From: Lentilactobacillus kribbianus
Lineage (GTDB): Bacteria; Bacillota; Bacilli; Lactobacillales; Lactobacillaceae
Assembly: GCF_013184075.1 (NCBI RefSeq)
Contig: NZ_JABEQQ010000001.1
Span: 372,001 to 436,000 of the forward strand
DNA length: 64,000 bases
Direction: 5' to 3'
Shown in pieces: positions 17,608-25,604 of this stretch. A program made the translations under genes and the position numbers. The first letter of the stretch is position 1; every line of letters starts with the position of its first letter. The notes under the pieces are model-generated. The model searched no databases. It saw only the letters and a list, made by a program, of their open reading frames with translations, and was not told where the DNA came from.

Positions 17608-17832
17608 CCGATTGAGCTGAATTACGATTCTAAAATCGTACCAGTCGGTCAATCTAAAGAGCAATGCATATCGCGAAGTCAGGTTTTCCTATTTAAAGCG
17701 ACTAAGGCCTGCGTTTCGCTACCTCAATCCTAACAAACCTATTATGACTTCCAGTTAGCGATCTAGCACGCTGGCATAGTTCCACCATCTTCGGTGATTT
17801 ATCGCTAAGTGGTAACTCTAACATTACCCTTC
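17584..17832 (-). ncRNA. Structured RNA or attenuator leader upstream of the dipeptidase gene, class unknown
   Basis: Between the end of cls and the dipeptidase start lies a ~250-nt segment with no open frame but its own promoter (17839-17868) and a strong intrinsic terminator. Stems read from + coordinates: CCA/TGG plus TTAGCGAT (755-762) with ATCGCTAA (801-808), enclosing CACC/GGTG (783-786/793-796); GCGAA/TTCGC (673-677/715-719) enclosing CAGG/CCTG and CCT/AGG; TACGATT/AATCGTA (623-629/634-640); all offsets from 17000. Two pairings next to the terminator, ACCGA/TCGGT and GATTGA/TCAATC, exclude each other, as in switches. It matches none of T-box, TPP, lysine, SAM, 6S, tmRNA, SRP or RNase P consensus as I know them. 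Confidence 0.6.
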
Positions 17833-17838
17833 ATCGTT

Positions 17839-17868
17839 ATTATATCTAAGTAAACCAACTAGAAGCAA
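17839..17868 (-). promoter_or_regulatory. Promoter of the structured RNA
   Basis: TTGCTT (17863-17868) and a perfect TATAAT (17839-17844) on the minus strand, 18 bases apart, lying just after the cls stop codon. No other gene starts here, which argues that the downstream segment is transcribed for its own sake or as a leader. Confidence 0.7.
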
Positions 17869-17881
17869 CTATCATGCCTTA

Positions 17882-19342
17882 CTATAAAATGGGCGAGAAT
17901 AACCGGCTAAACGTTTGTTTAAAGTTTAACCACCATGATTGTTTTTTAAACATCGCTGGGGTTTGTAAAGTACTTTCTACCATGTCATCCTCATAAATTC
18001 TAGTTAATTCCTTGGCCAACTTTTCATCATACAAAAAGGCATTGATTTCAAAGTTTAACTTAAAACTACGATAATCAAAATTAGCCGAACCGACCGAAGC
18101 AATCTCACCATCAACTACGACCGTTTTAGCATGCATAAATCCTTTTTGATAATAGTATATTTTAGCCCCAATATTAGCCAATTGTCGCGCGTAATATTGC
18201 GTAGCCCGATAAACAAATGGATGATCTGGCATATGTGGGACCATGATGCGCACATCTACACCAGAACTCACCGCAATTTGAATTGCATCTAAAACACTAT
18301 CGTCTGGAATCAAATATGGGGTTTGAATCCAACAGTATTTTTTAGCAGCTAAAATCATGCGAATATAGCCGCGTTTAATCTGCTGTTTATCATTATTGGG
18401 ACCACTAGAAACTATTTGCATATCGACTACCCCTTTAGTGGTCGTTATCGGAAAATAAAGGGGATCTACTTGTTCTTCATTGATTTGATCATGTGAACTA
18501 GTCGCATTCCAATCCAAAATAAACCGTGATTGTAACCCAAAGACGCCGGAACCAATAATGCGTAAATGAGTGTCACGCCAAGGACCAAACTTCTTTTTAC
18601 GGCCTAAATATTGATCACCAATATTGTAGCCTCCAACATAACCTACGGTACCATCAACCACCACAATCTTACGGTGATTACGAAAGTTTAACCGAAAATC
18701 TAAGATAACTGAATGCGTATTTAAGAATGGATAAGCCAATCCGCCCGCATCTCGTAGGGGTTGAAAAAATTTACGCGAGGTGCCCATGGAACCCCAAGAA
18801 TCATAAATCACCCGAACTTGAACCCCCGAGCGAGCTTTTTTAACTAATAAATCTAAAATTTCATTACCAATATCATCATTGTAAAAAGTATAAAATTCAA
18901 TGTGAATACTACTTTTAGCCGCTTCGATGTCTTCAATCATTCGGTGAAAAAATTCTTTGCCGTTGGTGAAAACATGTACCTTATTACGTCGAGCTAAAAA
19001 GGCGGCATCAGTAGTTTGAAATTGTTCCACTAACGTTTTATATTTTTTAGCCACTGCATCCGCTGGGGTAGGCTCATTGTTTCCTGACTGACTACGCTGC
19101 TCATCTAAGCGCTCGCTAAGTTGCATTTGCACATGATTATGTAATTGAAACATCCGATTTTGGGGCAATTGCCGACCAAAAAAGGCATATAAGATAAAAC
19201 CAACTACCGGCAAGAAAATTAGGACCATTAACCAAGCCCAGATAGCGGCAATATCTCTTCTTTCTCGAAAAACCGTGATAATCGCTAAAATAGCATTAAT
19301 TGTCACAATAATCGAAAAAACTGCTTGCCAATTAATTGACAT
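17882..19342 (-). CDS. cls: Cardiolipin synthase (phospholipase D type)
   Basis: A 486-residue membrane enzyme that condenses two phosphatidylglycerols into cardiolipin and glycerol. Two N-terminal helices (about residues 5-25 and 35-55) form the PLDc_N anchor. The two catalytic HKD motifs are intact: NHRKIVVVDGTVGYVGG (about residue 225) and MHAKTVVVDGEIASVGSANFD (about residue 400). Length is typical. AAGGAG lies about 8 bases before ATG 19342. It is a single gene, transcribed towards the structured RNA but separated from it by that RNA's own promoter; I see no terminator of its own. Confidence 0.93.
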   Translation of the reverse strand: MSINWQAVFSIIVTINAILAIITVFRERRDIAAIWAWLMVLIFLPVVGFILYAFFGRQLPQNRMFQLHNHVQMQLSERLDEQRSQSGNNEPTPADAVAKKYKTLVEQFQTTDAAFLARRNKVHVFTNGKEFFHRMIEDIEAAKSSIHIEFYTFYNDDIGNEILDLLVKKARSGVQVRVIYDSWGSMGTSRKFFQPLRDAGGLAYPFLNTHSVILDFRLNFRNHRKIVVVDGTVGYVGGYNIGDQYLGRKKKFGPWRDTHLRIIGSGVFGLQSRFILDWNATSSHDQINEEQVDPLYFPITTTKGVVDMQIVSSGPNNDKQQIKRGYIRMILAAKKYCWIQTPYLIPDDSVLDAIQIAVSSGVDVRIMVPHMPDHPFVYRATQYYARQLANIGAKIYYYQKGFMHAKTVVVDGEIASVGSANFDYRSFKLNFEINAFLYDEKLAKELTRIYEDDMVESTLQTPAMFKKQSWWLNFKQTFSRLFSPIL

Positions 19343-19407
19343 AGGGAGCTCCTTTCCTTATGTTACTTAAAAGAATACTTTAAATATAACTCAATTAGGT
19401 TGGAGTT

Positions 19408-19579
19408 TCTAGAAAGAAGGTACAAAACTATCTCAACTATTAGTTTTTTTAACGTTGGTGTTCATGGGATTCACAGTTTTCATATCTTTCATCTTCTTTT
19501 CAAGGAGCAGCCACTCCTTGGTACTGCTATTATCGTTGCCCTAATTTTGTATTTCATTTATCGAACCATAAATCGTTAA
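19408..19579 (+). pseudogene. Remnant of a small two-helix membrane protein, frameshifted
   Basis: Two hydrophobic helices sit in adjacent frames. One frame reads LSQLLVFLTLVFMGFTVFI then SFIFF and hits a stop at about 19534; the next frame continues with KEQPLLGTAIIVALILYFIY and RTINR before TAA 19577-19579. Joining them at the TTCTTTTCAAGG run (about 19494-19504) by one base gives a plausible ~50-residue two-helix protein. A GAAAGAAGG ribosome-like site lies at about 19412-19420 but no ATG, GTG or TTG follows at the right place. Frame switch and lost start together suggest decay. Hydrophobic small proteins are common here, so this is a moderate call. Confidence 0.4.
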
Positions 19580-19649
19580 AATGAACTTTTATCTTTATCC
19601 GTGATAAGATGAACTTAATCATCAATAGTAAATTTTGGAGGGGACAAAC

Positions 19650-20819
19650 ATGGCAATTAATGCAGATATTAAAAACTTATTAACGGTTTCATCACACAAA
19701 GGCCCAATCGTAACGATTGTCTTACCACTCAATCCCAAGGCTGATAATGCCTCTGCCGATCGGACCCAACTAAATAGTTTGATTGCGCAAGCCAAGAAAG
19801 CTTATCTATCAAAATACTTGAGTAAATTTTGGCCTGATTACGAAGAACAATTAAACCAATTCTTACAAACTGAAACGCTAGGTAACCATGTGGCCCAAGG
19901 ATTAGCGATTTATGTCACCGCTGATCAAATTAACGTCTTTCGGCTAAATTATCCTGCCAAGCCTGGCTTTGCCGTTAGTGATACTATGCAAGTCTTACCA
20001 TTGCTTAAAGACTTCGAATTCCCACTAGCTTATAACTTAGTGGTCTTACGGAAAAATTCATTCCACTTATTTCAAATTCAAAACCGGCTCATCGAAGAAG
20101 CCGAAGTTACTGCTGACACACCGACAACTCTTGTAGATACTTTGGGTAATTATGTTCCTGGTGATGACCAAAAAGTCAAATCAGCTGGTCAAGGACGTGG
20201 CCATGGTGCTACCTTTAAGCGGGGCTATGATCCTAAAGAGGAATCTGACAGAAGTGATCAACTCCGTTATTTCCAAGCAGTTGATGAATACGTTCAAAAG
20301 AACTTTACTAATCAAGATCACTTGCCAGTAGTATTAGCAGCTGAAACCAAGGTTCAAGGTGAGTTCCGCAAGATTTCCAAGAACAACTTGTTATCAAACG
20401 TTAAATTTGAAAAGATTCCTAGTCTCCGCACTTCTCACGAGGAATTGTTAGACATGGTTCACAACATTAATGATCAATTTAATCATTTAACGGTGATGGA
20501 ACTAGCTGTTCACTTTGATAACGCTACGGGTGCTAAGAAGACCGTCACTAACATCAATCATATTGCTGATGCTGCAGTGGCCGGTTCAGTTGCCACCCTC
20601 TTTATTAAAGAAGGAGCTTACGTTCCTGAAAAAGATGCTAACCACGTTCAATTCGATAGTGAAGCTGTTGAAGGTCACGCAAGCAACTTGCTTAATGATT
20701 TGGCAATTACCGTCACTGGCTTTAACGGTGATGTTTACATCTTACCAGAAGCTGAAATGCCAATTCATGATTCAGATTACGCAGCCGTTTTGCGTTTCCC
20801 AACCACTGAAGTTAAATAA
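19650..20819 (+). CDS. baeRF-like protein (bacterial archaeo-eukaryotic release factor family)
   Basis: A 389-residue soluble protein. The N-terminal half (LLTVSSHKGPIVTIVLPLN...), the central Gly/His-rich GQGRGHGATFKRG loop, RYFQAVDEYVQKNF, and the C-terminal domain with tandem strands ending VYILPEAEMP resemble bacterial proteins related to eRF1/Dom34, proposed to act on ribosomes or RNA. The catalytic GGQ loop of true release factors is not present in plain form, so the biochemical role is open. ATG 19650 is preceded by GGAGGGG (19637-19643). It is single, with a bidirectional terminator behind it and an imperfect palindrome upstream (19591-19610). Confidence 0.6.
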   Translation: MAINADIKNLLTVSSHKGPIVTIVLPLNPKADNASADRTQLNSLIAQAKKAYLSKYLSKFWPDYEEQLNQFLQTETLGNHVAQGLAIYVTADQINVFRLNYPAKPGFAVSDTMQVLPLLKDFEFPLAYNLVVLRKNSFHLFQIQNRLIEEAEVTADTPTTLVDTLGNYVPGDDQKVKSAGQGRGHGATFKRGYDPKEESDRSDQLRYFQAVDEYVQKNFTNQDHLPVVLAAETKVQGEFRKISKNNLLSNVKFEKIPSLRTSHEELLDMVHNINDQFNHLTVMELAVHFDNATGAKKTVTNINHIADAAVAGSVATLFIKEGAYVPEKDANHVQFDSEAVEGHASNLLNDLAITVTGFNGDVYILPEAEMPIHDSDYAAVLRFPTTEVK

Positions 20820-20831
20820 TAATTAGATTCA

Positions 20832-20868
20832 AAAAAAGATAACGGTCGTTTGACCGTTATCTTTTTTA
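20832..20868. terminator. Bidirectional terminator
   Basis: AAAGATAACGGTC and GACCGTTATCTTT around a GTTT loop, with A run left and T run right, between the convergent baeRF-like and sensor kinase genes. Confidence 0.92.
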
Positions 20869-20869
20869 T

Positions 20870-22141
20870 TTAGCCTTTAATGGGTACAATACAAGTGAAA
20901 ACCACCCCACTGGGCTGCATGTCGGCTACTGAAATTTTACCGTGGTGTTGGGCGATAATCCATTGAGCAATTGAAAGACCTAACCCATTACCACCAGTTG
21001 TTTTGTTTCGTGACTTATCAACTCGATAAAATCGTTCGAAAATTTGTTTTTTATCTGCATCAGAAATTGATTTCCCAGTATTAGCTACCGTCAGTTTCCA
21101 GTTATTACGACCACTGGGTTCAGTAGTTACTTCGATTTTATCACCCGCGTTAGTATATTTCAGCGCATTATCTAATAAGATAACCACAACTTGTTTTAAC
21201 AAATCTGGATCAATCGTCACAAAGCCTGCCACCGAATTACTATAAGTTAATGATTTATCCTGACTGGCCGCTAATTCTTCATATGGTTCCACCGTTTCAG
21301 GCAAGAAATCAGCTAACTTTATTTCCGTCGGTTTCACTTGTAGCGTATTAGAATCAGATCGGGCAATGGTTAATAATTCAGTCGTTAAACGGCTTAAACG
21401 CTTAGTCTCGTTAAGTGCCTGATTAATGGGCTCGGTTTCATCAATGATAGATCGTTTAGGCTTGGTAAATAAATATTCTAATTTGTTTTGAATAATCGTT
21501 AATGGAGTTCGCAATTCATGCGCTGCATTAGCCACGAACTCTTGCTGTTTGTTCCAAGCTTTTAAGATTGGCTTCATGAAGTAACGAGATAGCCAGAAAC
21601 TAATCAAAATAGCGACAGCCCAAAAGACAATCAAAATCACCATCAATAATTTATTAAAGGCAGCAATAATATTCATTTGTGTATCAATATTTTCTGCAAT
21701 TAAAACATAGCGAGTATTTTTTTGATCAACGGTATTAGCCCTAATTAATAAAACTCGAAAATAATTGCCATTAACATCTTTGGTAGCTAGTTTATTTTCC
21801 ATTTGCTTAGGATTAAACTTAATTTTTTTCAACACGCTATAACGATTACCCAACGCATTGGCATTTAAAATTTTACCGTTTTTATCATAAATGACGTTAT
21901 CGGCTTGAAATCTAGTGGGACCACCACCGGAATGATTTTGCTGGTCATCTCGACTTTGTACGGGTTGCAATAAGGCTTGCTCTTGGTGAATGATTCCCTG
22001 ATCAATGTTAGTGTAAACGGAAACTTCAAAAAAATGCGAAACCACTAATCCTAGCAAAGCAAATAAAACAGCAAAGGCAGTTAATTCCACCACAAAAAAT
22101 TTACGTTGCTGGTATTTATTTAGCTTATTTTGTGCCTTCAT
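20870..22141 (-). CDS. ciaH: Sensor histidine kinase, CiaH-like
   Basis: A 423-residue membrane kinase. Two helices (about residues 20-42 and 165-187) flank an extracytoplasmic domain of ~120 residues. The HisKA box is AAHELRTPLTIIQNKLEYL with the phosphorylated His, followed by N box ILLDNALKYT and G box GNGLGLSIAQWI. No HAMP domain is obvious. I prefer ATG 22141 because GGAGG lies 6-7 bases before it; the frame then overlaps the end of the regulator gene by 17 bases. The kinase is assigned to the CiaH type because its partner regulator matches CiaR. Confidence 0.8.
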   Translation of the reverse strand: MKAQNKLNKYQQRKFFVVELTAFAVLFALLGLVVSHFFEVSVYTNIDQGIIHQEQALLQPVQSRDDQQNHSGGGPTRFQADNVIYDKNGKILNANALGNRYSVLKKIKFNPKQMENKLATKDVNGNYFRVLLIRANTVDQKNTRYVLIAENIDTQMNIIAAFNKLLMVILIVFWAVAILISFWLSRYFMKPILKAWNKQQEFVANAAHELRTPLTIIQNKLEYLFTKPKRSIIDETEPINQALNETKRLSRLTTELLTIARSDSNTLQVKPTEIKLADFLPETVEPYEELAASQDKSLTYSNSVAGFVTIDPDLLKQVVVILLDNALKYTNAGDKIEVTTEPSGRNNWKLTVANTGKSISDADKKQIFERFYRVDKSRNKTTGGNGLGLSIAQWIIAQHHGKISVADMQPSGVVFTCIVPIKG

Positions 22142-22820
22142 CACTTTCCTCCACAATGTAACCTACGTTGCGAATGGTTTTAATTAAGCCGTCAGCTTGA
22201 ACTGGCTTTAATTTTTTGCGAAGATTACTCATATATACTTCCACCACACTTAAGGACGTTTCAGAATCAAAACCCCAAAGGCGATCAAAAATTTGTTCCT
22301 TAGTTATAATCATTTCTGGATTTTCAATCAAATACTCTAATAGATCAAACTCTTTGCCTTTTAAATCAACGACTTGGCCGTTAACCATTACCGTATGCTT
22401 AGCCAGGTTAAGATTAATAGGGCCAAATACCATTTCAGTTTCTTTATTTAATTTACCAGCTCGTCTTAATAAGGATTTAACTCGCATCAATAACTCTTCT
22501 CGATGAAACGGCTTAGTAAGATAATCATCAGAGCCAGCCTGAAATCCTTTGAGCTTATCAACAATGGTATCTTTGGCCGTCAAGATTAGGACCGGGATAT
22601 CCGAGCCCATTTGCCGAATGTTTTTAAGTAACGTTAAGCCATCTTGGCCTGGTAACATAATATCTAAAATCAATAAATCGGCATGATTATCCAAGGCTTT
22701 TTCTTCGCCGACTAGGCCATCATAGGCCATATCTACTTTGGTGGTATCAGCCAAAAAATCGGCTAACCCGCTGGCTAGTTCACGGTTATCTTCAATAATT
22801 AGAATTGTTGGTTTATCCAT
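22125..22820 (-). CDS. ciaR: OmpR-family response regulator, CiaR-like
   Basis: A 231-residue regulator with receiver domain (acidic pair in IIEDN, phosphoacceptor Asp in LLILDIMLP, Thr in LILTAKD, Lys in YLTKPF) and a winged-helix DNA-binding domain. The stretches GFQAGSDDYLTKPFHREEL and GKEFDLLEYLIEN with IFDRLWGFDSETSLSVVEV closely follow what I recall of streptococcal CiaR, which controls envelope stress, competence and bacteriocin functions. It is transcribed first, with the kinase overlapping its 3' end. Divergent from a lipoprotein gene whose promoter carries a CiaR-box-like repeat. Confidence 0.82.
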   Translation of the reverse strand: MDKPTILIIEDNRELASGLADFLADTTKVDMAYDGLVGEEKALDNHADLLILDIMLPGQDGLTLLKNIRQMGSDIPVLILTAKDTIVDKLKGFQAGSDDYLTKPFHREELLMRVKSLLRRAGKLNKETEMVFGPINLNLAKHTVMVNGQVVDLKGKEFDLLEYLIENPEMIITKEQIFDRLWGFDSETSLSVVEVYMSNLRKKLKPVQADGLIKTIRNVGYIVEESDEGTK

Positions 22821-22888
22821 ATTCTCACCTCATAATAGTTCTAGTAAATAGTTTTCCAACCTGATTGTCAAATAATGCTACCTGTTTT

Positions 22889-22912
22889 TTTAAGCTTTAT
22901 TTATGGTAGAAT
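22889..22912 (+). promoter_or_regulatory. CiaR-box-like direct repeat with extended -10
   Basis: TTTAAG (22889-22894), five bases, TTTATG (22900-22905): 11 of 12 positions match the pneumococcal CiaR site TTTAAG-N5-TTTAAG. It abuts an extended -10 (TGG TAGAAT, -10 at 22907-22912) reading towards the lipoprotein gene, and lies between that gene and the CiaR-like regulator. Confidence 0.5.
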
Positions 22913-22965
22913 CTACGTATTGGAAGTCAAAAACCGTGTAATGTATTTCATGGAAAGGAATTCAA

Positions 22966-23502
22966 ATGAAAATCAATAAATTAACCGGCACTGTGGGAAC
23001 TACCCTAGCTCTAGTATTACTATTAGCCGGTTGTGGTCAATCAAATTACAAGAAATCGCAAGATCACAGTAAAGCCAGCATGCAAAATACCGCGAAAACA
23101 GTGAATGTTAAAAAACAAATTACTAAAACTAAGCATCTTTGGTATTTAACCGATTCGATTAATGGCAATGCCAGCCATGGAATTGATGCTTATTATTTCA
23201 AGGATAATAAAGTAACCCTTTATAGTGCTGATAAAGTATACACTTCACTAGCAGCCGCTAAAAAAGCCCACGGTTTAAATAAACAAGGAACTTTAACTTA
23301 TACCGTGTCGGGTACTAAATCCGCCCCTAAATTCAAAATGAAGGGTAAACTAAGTGGCATTTCGATGACCCAAACGCTTACCATTAAAAATAAAACTGTG
23401 AACGGCACTAATAAAGCTACTCATCATAAAATGACTGGTTACAAAGCCGTCCATGATTTAGATGGCGATCGAGCTAATCGCGTTTTGGTTCGAGTTAAAT
23501 AA
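22966..23502 (+). CDS. Putative lipoprotein, unknown function
   Basis: A 178-residue protein with a lipoprotein signal (hydrophobic core LALVLLL, lipobox LAGC at about residue 23) and a basic, Lys/Thr-rich extracytoplasmic part of mostly predicted beta strands (for example KFKMKGKLSGISMTQTLTI). No family recognised. AAAGGA precedes ATG 22966. It is divergent from the CiaRH-like pair, and the CiaR-box-like repeat at its promoter suggests it belongs to that regulon. A strong terminator follows the stop. Confidence 0.75.
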   Translation: MKINKLTGTVGTTLALVLLLAGCGQSNYKKSQDHSKASMQNTAKTVNVKKQITKTKHLWYLTDSINGNASHGIDAYYFKDNKVTLYSADKVYTSLAAAKKAHGLNKQGTLTYTVSGTKSAPKFKMKGKLSGISMTQTLTIKNKTVNGTNKATHHKMTGYKAVHDLDGDRANRVLVRVK

Positions 23503-23550
23503 CTAAAAAAAGCTATGACAAAATAAAAATTTGTCATAGCTTTTTTAGTT
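23501..23550. terminator. Bidirectional terminator
   Basis: AAAGCTATGACAAA pairs with TTTGTCATAGCTTT, continuing into A and T runs and AACTA/TAGTT ends; shared by the convergent lipoprotein and pepC genes. Confidence 0.93.
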
Positions 23551-23554
23551 ACCG

Positions 23555-24880
23555 TTAAGCTAATGAATCCCAAGCTGGCAAAACAATTGGCGTTTGCTTT
23601 AGAATTGCTTGTTGTTCATCACTAAGATACTTCTTATTAACAACAACTTCGTATACGTAATCTTGCATCCAGTTTTCATTCATGGTGAAGTAACCCGCGT
23701 TACCGCTCTTATCACCCCAGGAGTTTTCGACCTTCCATTTGCGTGGTTGACCATCCACTAAGTCTACTCCAGTTAATGTCATGGCATGAGAAACTGCTGC
23801 ATCATGGTAAGCCAAGCGCTGCGCCTTAGTCATTTGAGTATTAATATCAAATAACTCATCATATCGATAAAGTTGGCTATCTAGATAACCTGTTTTGCGA
23901 TCCATTTGTAGTAATACATCGTTACCAAACCAAACCGTTTCACCATCTTGCAATTGGGCAATTGCTGTTTGTTCGAGTGCTGTCATTGGTAGGTTCACAA
24001 ATTCAATTTTACGACCGCCGATAATATTATCTTCGCTGGGAAGGGAATATAGTTGATTCATTGGCTTATCGGGTGAGTTAGTTGCTACCACGTAATCACT
24101 CAAATCCATATCAAAATATTGATGGTAAAAGTCTAATGGCTTAATTTGATTATCCCGATGATAGTTATCCTTGTCGTCTCGATAAACTAAATCAAAACTA
24201 GTGGGCGGTTCACCTAAGGAATAAACCGCTAGTCGGTATACTTCTTGAAGCATTGCTTGGCGGACGCGTTTGATTTCAGCATCATTGTCCCCATGATTAA
24301 CTAATTCGCGTAGTTTAAGACCATCCTTACGTAATTTTTGGTTCAATACTAGGCTAAAACCACTACTATCTTTGGAATTAGCCGTTTCAGGATAAGCACT
24401 AGCGGGCACGACTCCGTACTTTTCGACTAAACCAGCGGCCATCGCCCATTGGCCCCCGTCTTCATCCGGCATGCTCAAGTAAAAGGCCACTTCACGATCA
24501 TCTACTGGTCGACTGGCAGTCGCAATCATGCGTTCGTAAAAAATATTAGCTCGTTCAATTTTATCCCAGAAAAATAAATATTTTTCGGACAATTCAAAAT
24601 CTTTGACGTTATACTTTTGGGCAAAATTATGGCGCAACATGTTGGTAGTAGAAAAAATCCAGCACCGGCCACTACGACGTTGATTAGTTACTTTACCAGT
24701 CTTTACCTCTAATGAAAAAACCGGGTCTAATCTGATCGTCGCTGCTGGATCTGTTGCTGCAGCGTTAACCCCATTTTGCGTAATAGTACGCTGTAAAACG
24801 TCAGCTTGGGGCGTGTTCTTATAGTTTTCGTGTAGTTGTTTTATGACCGCTTGATCTAATATTTGTCCGTCATCATTCAT
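23555..24880 (-). CDS. pepC: Aminopeptidase C (C1B, bleomycin hydrolase family)
   Basis: A 441-residue cytoplasmic cysteine aminopeptidase that removes N-terminal residues from peptides, part of lactic-acid-bacterial casein and peptide use. The catalytic Cys is in RRSGRCWIFSTTN (about residue 70), the His in SHAMTLTGVD and the Asn in VENSWGD near the C terminus. The protein ends in Ala, matching the C-terminal arm that sits in the active-site channel of this family and limits it to exopeptidase action. GGAGG precedes the ATG at 24880. Single gene. Confidence 0.93.
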   Translation of the reverse strand: MNDDGQILDQAVIKQLHENYKNTPQADVLQRTITQNGVNAAATDPAATIRLDPVFSLEVKTGKVTNQRRSGRCWIFSTTNMLRHNFAQKYNVKDFELSEKYLFFWDKIERANIFYERMIATASRPVDDREVAFYLSMPDEDGGQWAMAAGLVEKYGVVPASAYPETANSKDSSGFSLVLNQKLRKDGLKLRELVNHGDNDAEIKRVRQAMLQEVYRLAVYSLGEPPTSFDLVYRDDKDNYHRDNQIKPLDFYHQYFDMDLSDYVVATNSPDKPMNQLYSLPSEDNIIGGRKIEFVNLPMTALEQTAIAQLQDGETVWFGNDVLLQMDRKTGYLDSQLYRYDELFDINTQMTKAQRLAYHDAAVSHAMTLTGVDLVDGQPRKWKVENSWGDKSGNAGYFTMNENWMQDYVYEVVVNKKYLSDEQQAILKQTPIVLPAWDSLA

Positions 24881-24960
24881 TAGCGAGCCTCCATTTAATT
24901 AATTTGGTTACTAGTTTAGTTGGTTCAACCCATTTGTACAACCAATTTAACTGTAGGTAT

Positions 24961-24986
24961 AAAAAAAGCGACGGTATCCCGTCACT
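24961..24986 (-). terminator. Terminator after the HTH/DUF536 gene
   Basis: On the minus strand AGTGACGG, GATA loop, CCGTCGCT (one G-T pair), then seven T. Confidence 0.85.
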
Positions 24987-24993
24987 TAATTAA

Positions 24994-25545
24994 TTAATTT
25001 TTACGACCAAATGGCCACCAACCCCGACGCTTAGTTTGTTTTTTAGGATTGGTAAAAGTTTGGTGGCTAGCATTAGACTTTTTTTCCGGTATTTCTGTTT
25101 TCGAGCCAGCAACTGAATCAGTGGTGGCCGCTGTTTCGATCGCTGCTACCGGTTTTTGTTCACCTTCAATTTTCTTCATTCGTTGTTGGACATCGAGTTG
25201 AAGTTGTTGAGATTGATCGAGTAGCTTATGTAATTCAGCAATTTGGCGATCCTTTTCCTTTAATTGATCGTTTTGGCTAGTTAATTGATCACTTAAAATC
25301 TCTAGCTCTTGGGCGGTCAATTCAGATTCGTCGCCATGATCATCCACTGAATTATCATCGCTGGTATTAATAGTACCGGCTTCTTCAAATTGGCGCTTTA
25401 ATTCAGCCACTCCTTCATCCTTAATTAGGATTTTATTACCTTGCTTTTCGGTTTGTGTTTTTCGGAACTCATCGGTCATTCGTTTGCGAATTGCGGTTTT
25501 CGATACACCAAGTTCGTCCGCGATATCTTTGATTGATTCTGCCAT
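24994..25545 (-). CDS. HTH protein with DUF536-type coiled coil
   Basis: A 183-residue protein: an N-terminal helix-turn-helix (SIKDIADELGVSKTAIRKRM, residues about 4-23), an acidic linker, a coiled coil of about 50 residues ending in a motif like LKEKDRQIAELHKLLDQSQQ typical of DUF536, and a basic Trp-containing tail (KRRGWWPFGRKN). DUF536 proteins occur on chromosomes and plasmids of lactobacilli. ATG 25545 with GAGGTG upstream is preferred over an in-frame start 45 bases earlier. Upstream lie an extended -10 (TATACT, 25564-25569) and a perfect inverted repeat (25584-25604) that may be its operator. Confidence 0.7.
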   Translation of the reverse strand: MAESIKDIADELGVSKTAIRKRMTDEFRKTQTEKQGNKILIKDEGVAELKRQFEEAGTINTSDDNSVDDHGDESELTAQELEILSDQLTSQNDQLKEKDRQIAELHKLLDQSQQLQLDVQQRMKKIEGEQKPVAAIETAATTDSVAGSKTEIPEKKSNASHQTFTNPKKQTKRRGWWPFGRKN

Positions 25546-25583
25546 TGTATCACCTCGCCTACTAGTATACCATGGATTTGCGG

Positions 25584-25604
25584 TTCGCAAAGTTAGTTTG
25601 CGAA
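25584..25604. promoter_or_regulatory. Perfect 8-bp inverted repeat, candidate operator
   Basis: TTCGCAAA, GTTAG, TTTGCGAA. It spans the stop codon of the exonuclease gene and sits where the -35 of the DUF536 gene would be. No T run follows on either side, so a terminator is unlikely. Confidence 0.45.

Noticed and set aside
17584-17832. T-box leader or tRNA in the structured RNA region
   Set aside because: There is a GATGGTGGAA stretch and a D-arm-like TTCAGCTCAATCGGT, but no AGGGTGGNACCGCG box and no tRNA cloverleaf with TTCGA loop.
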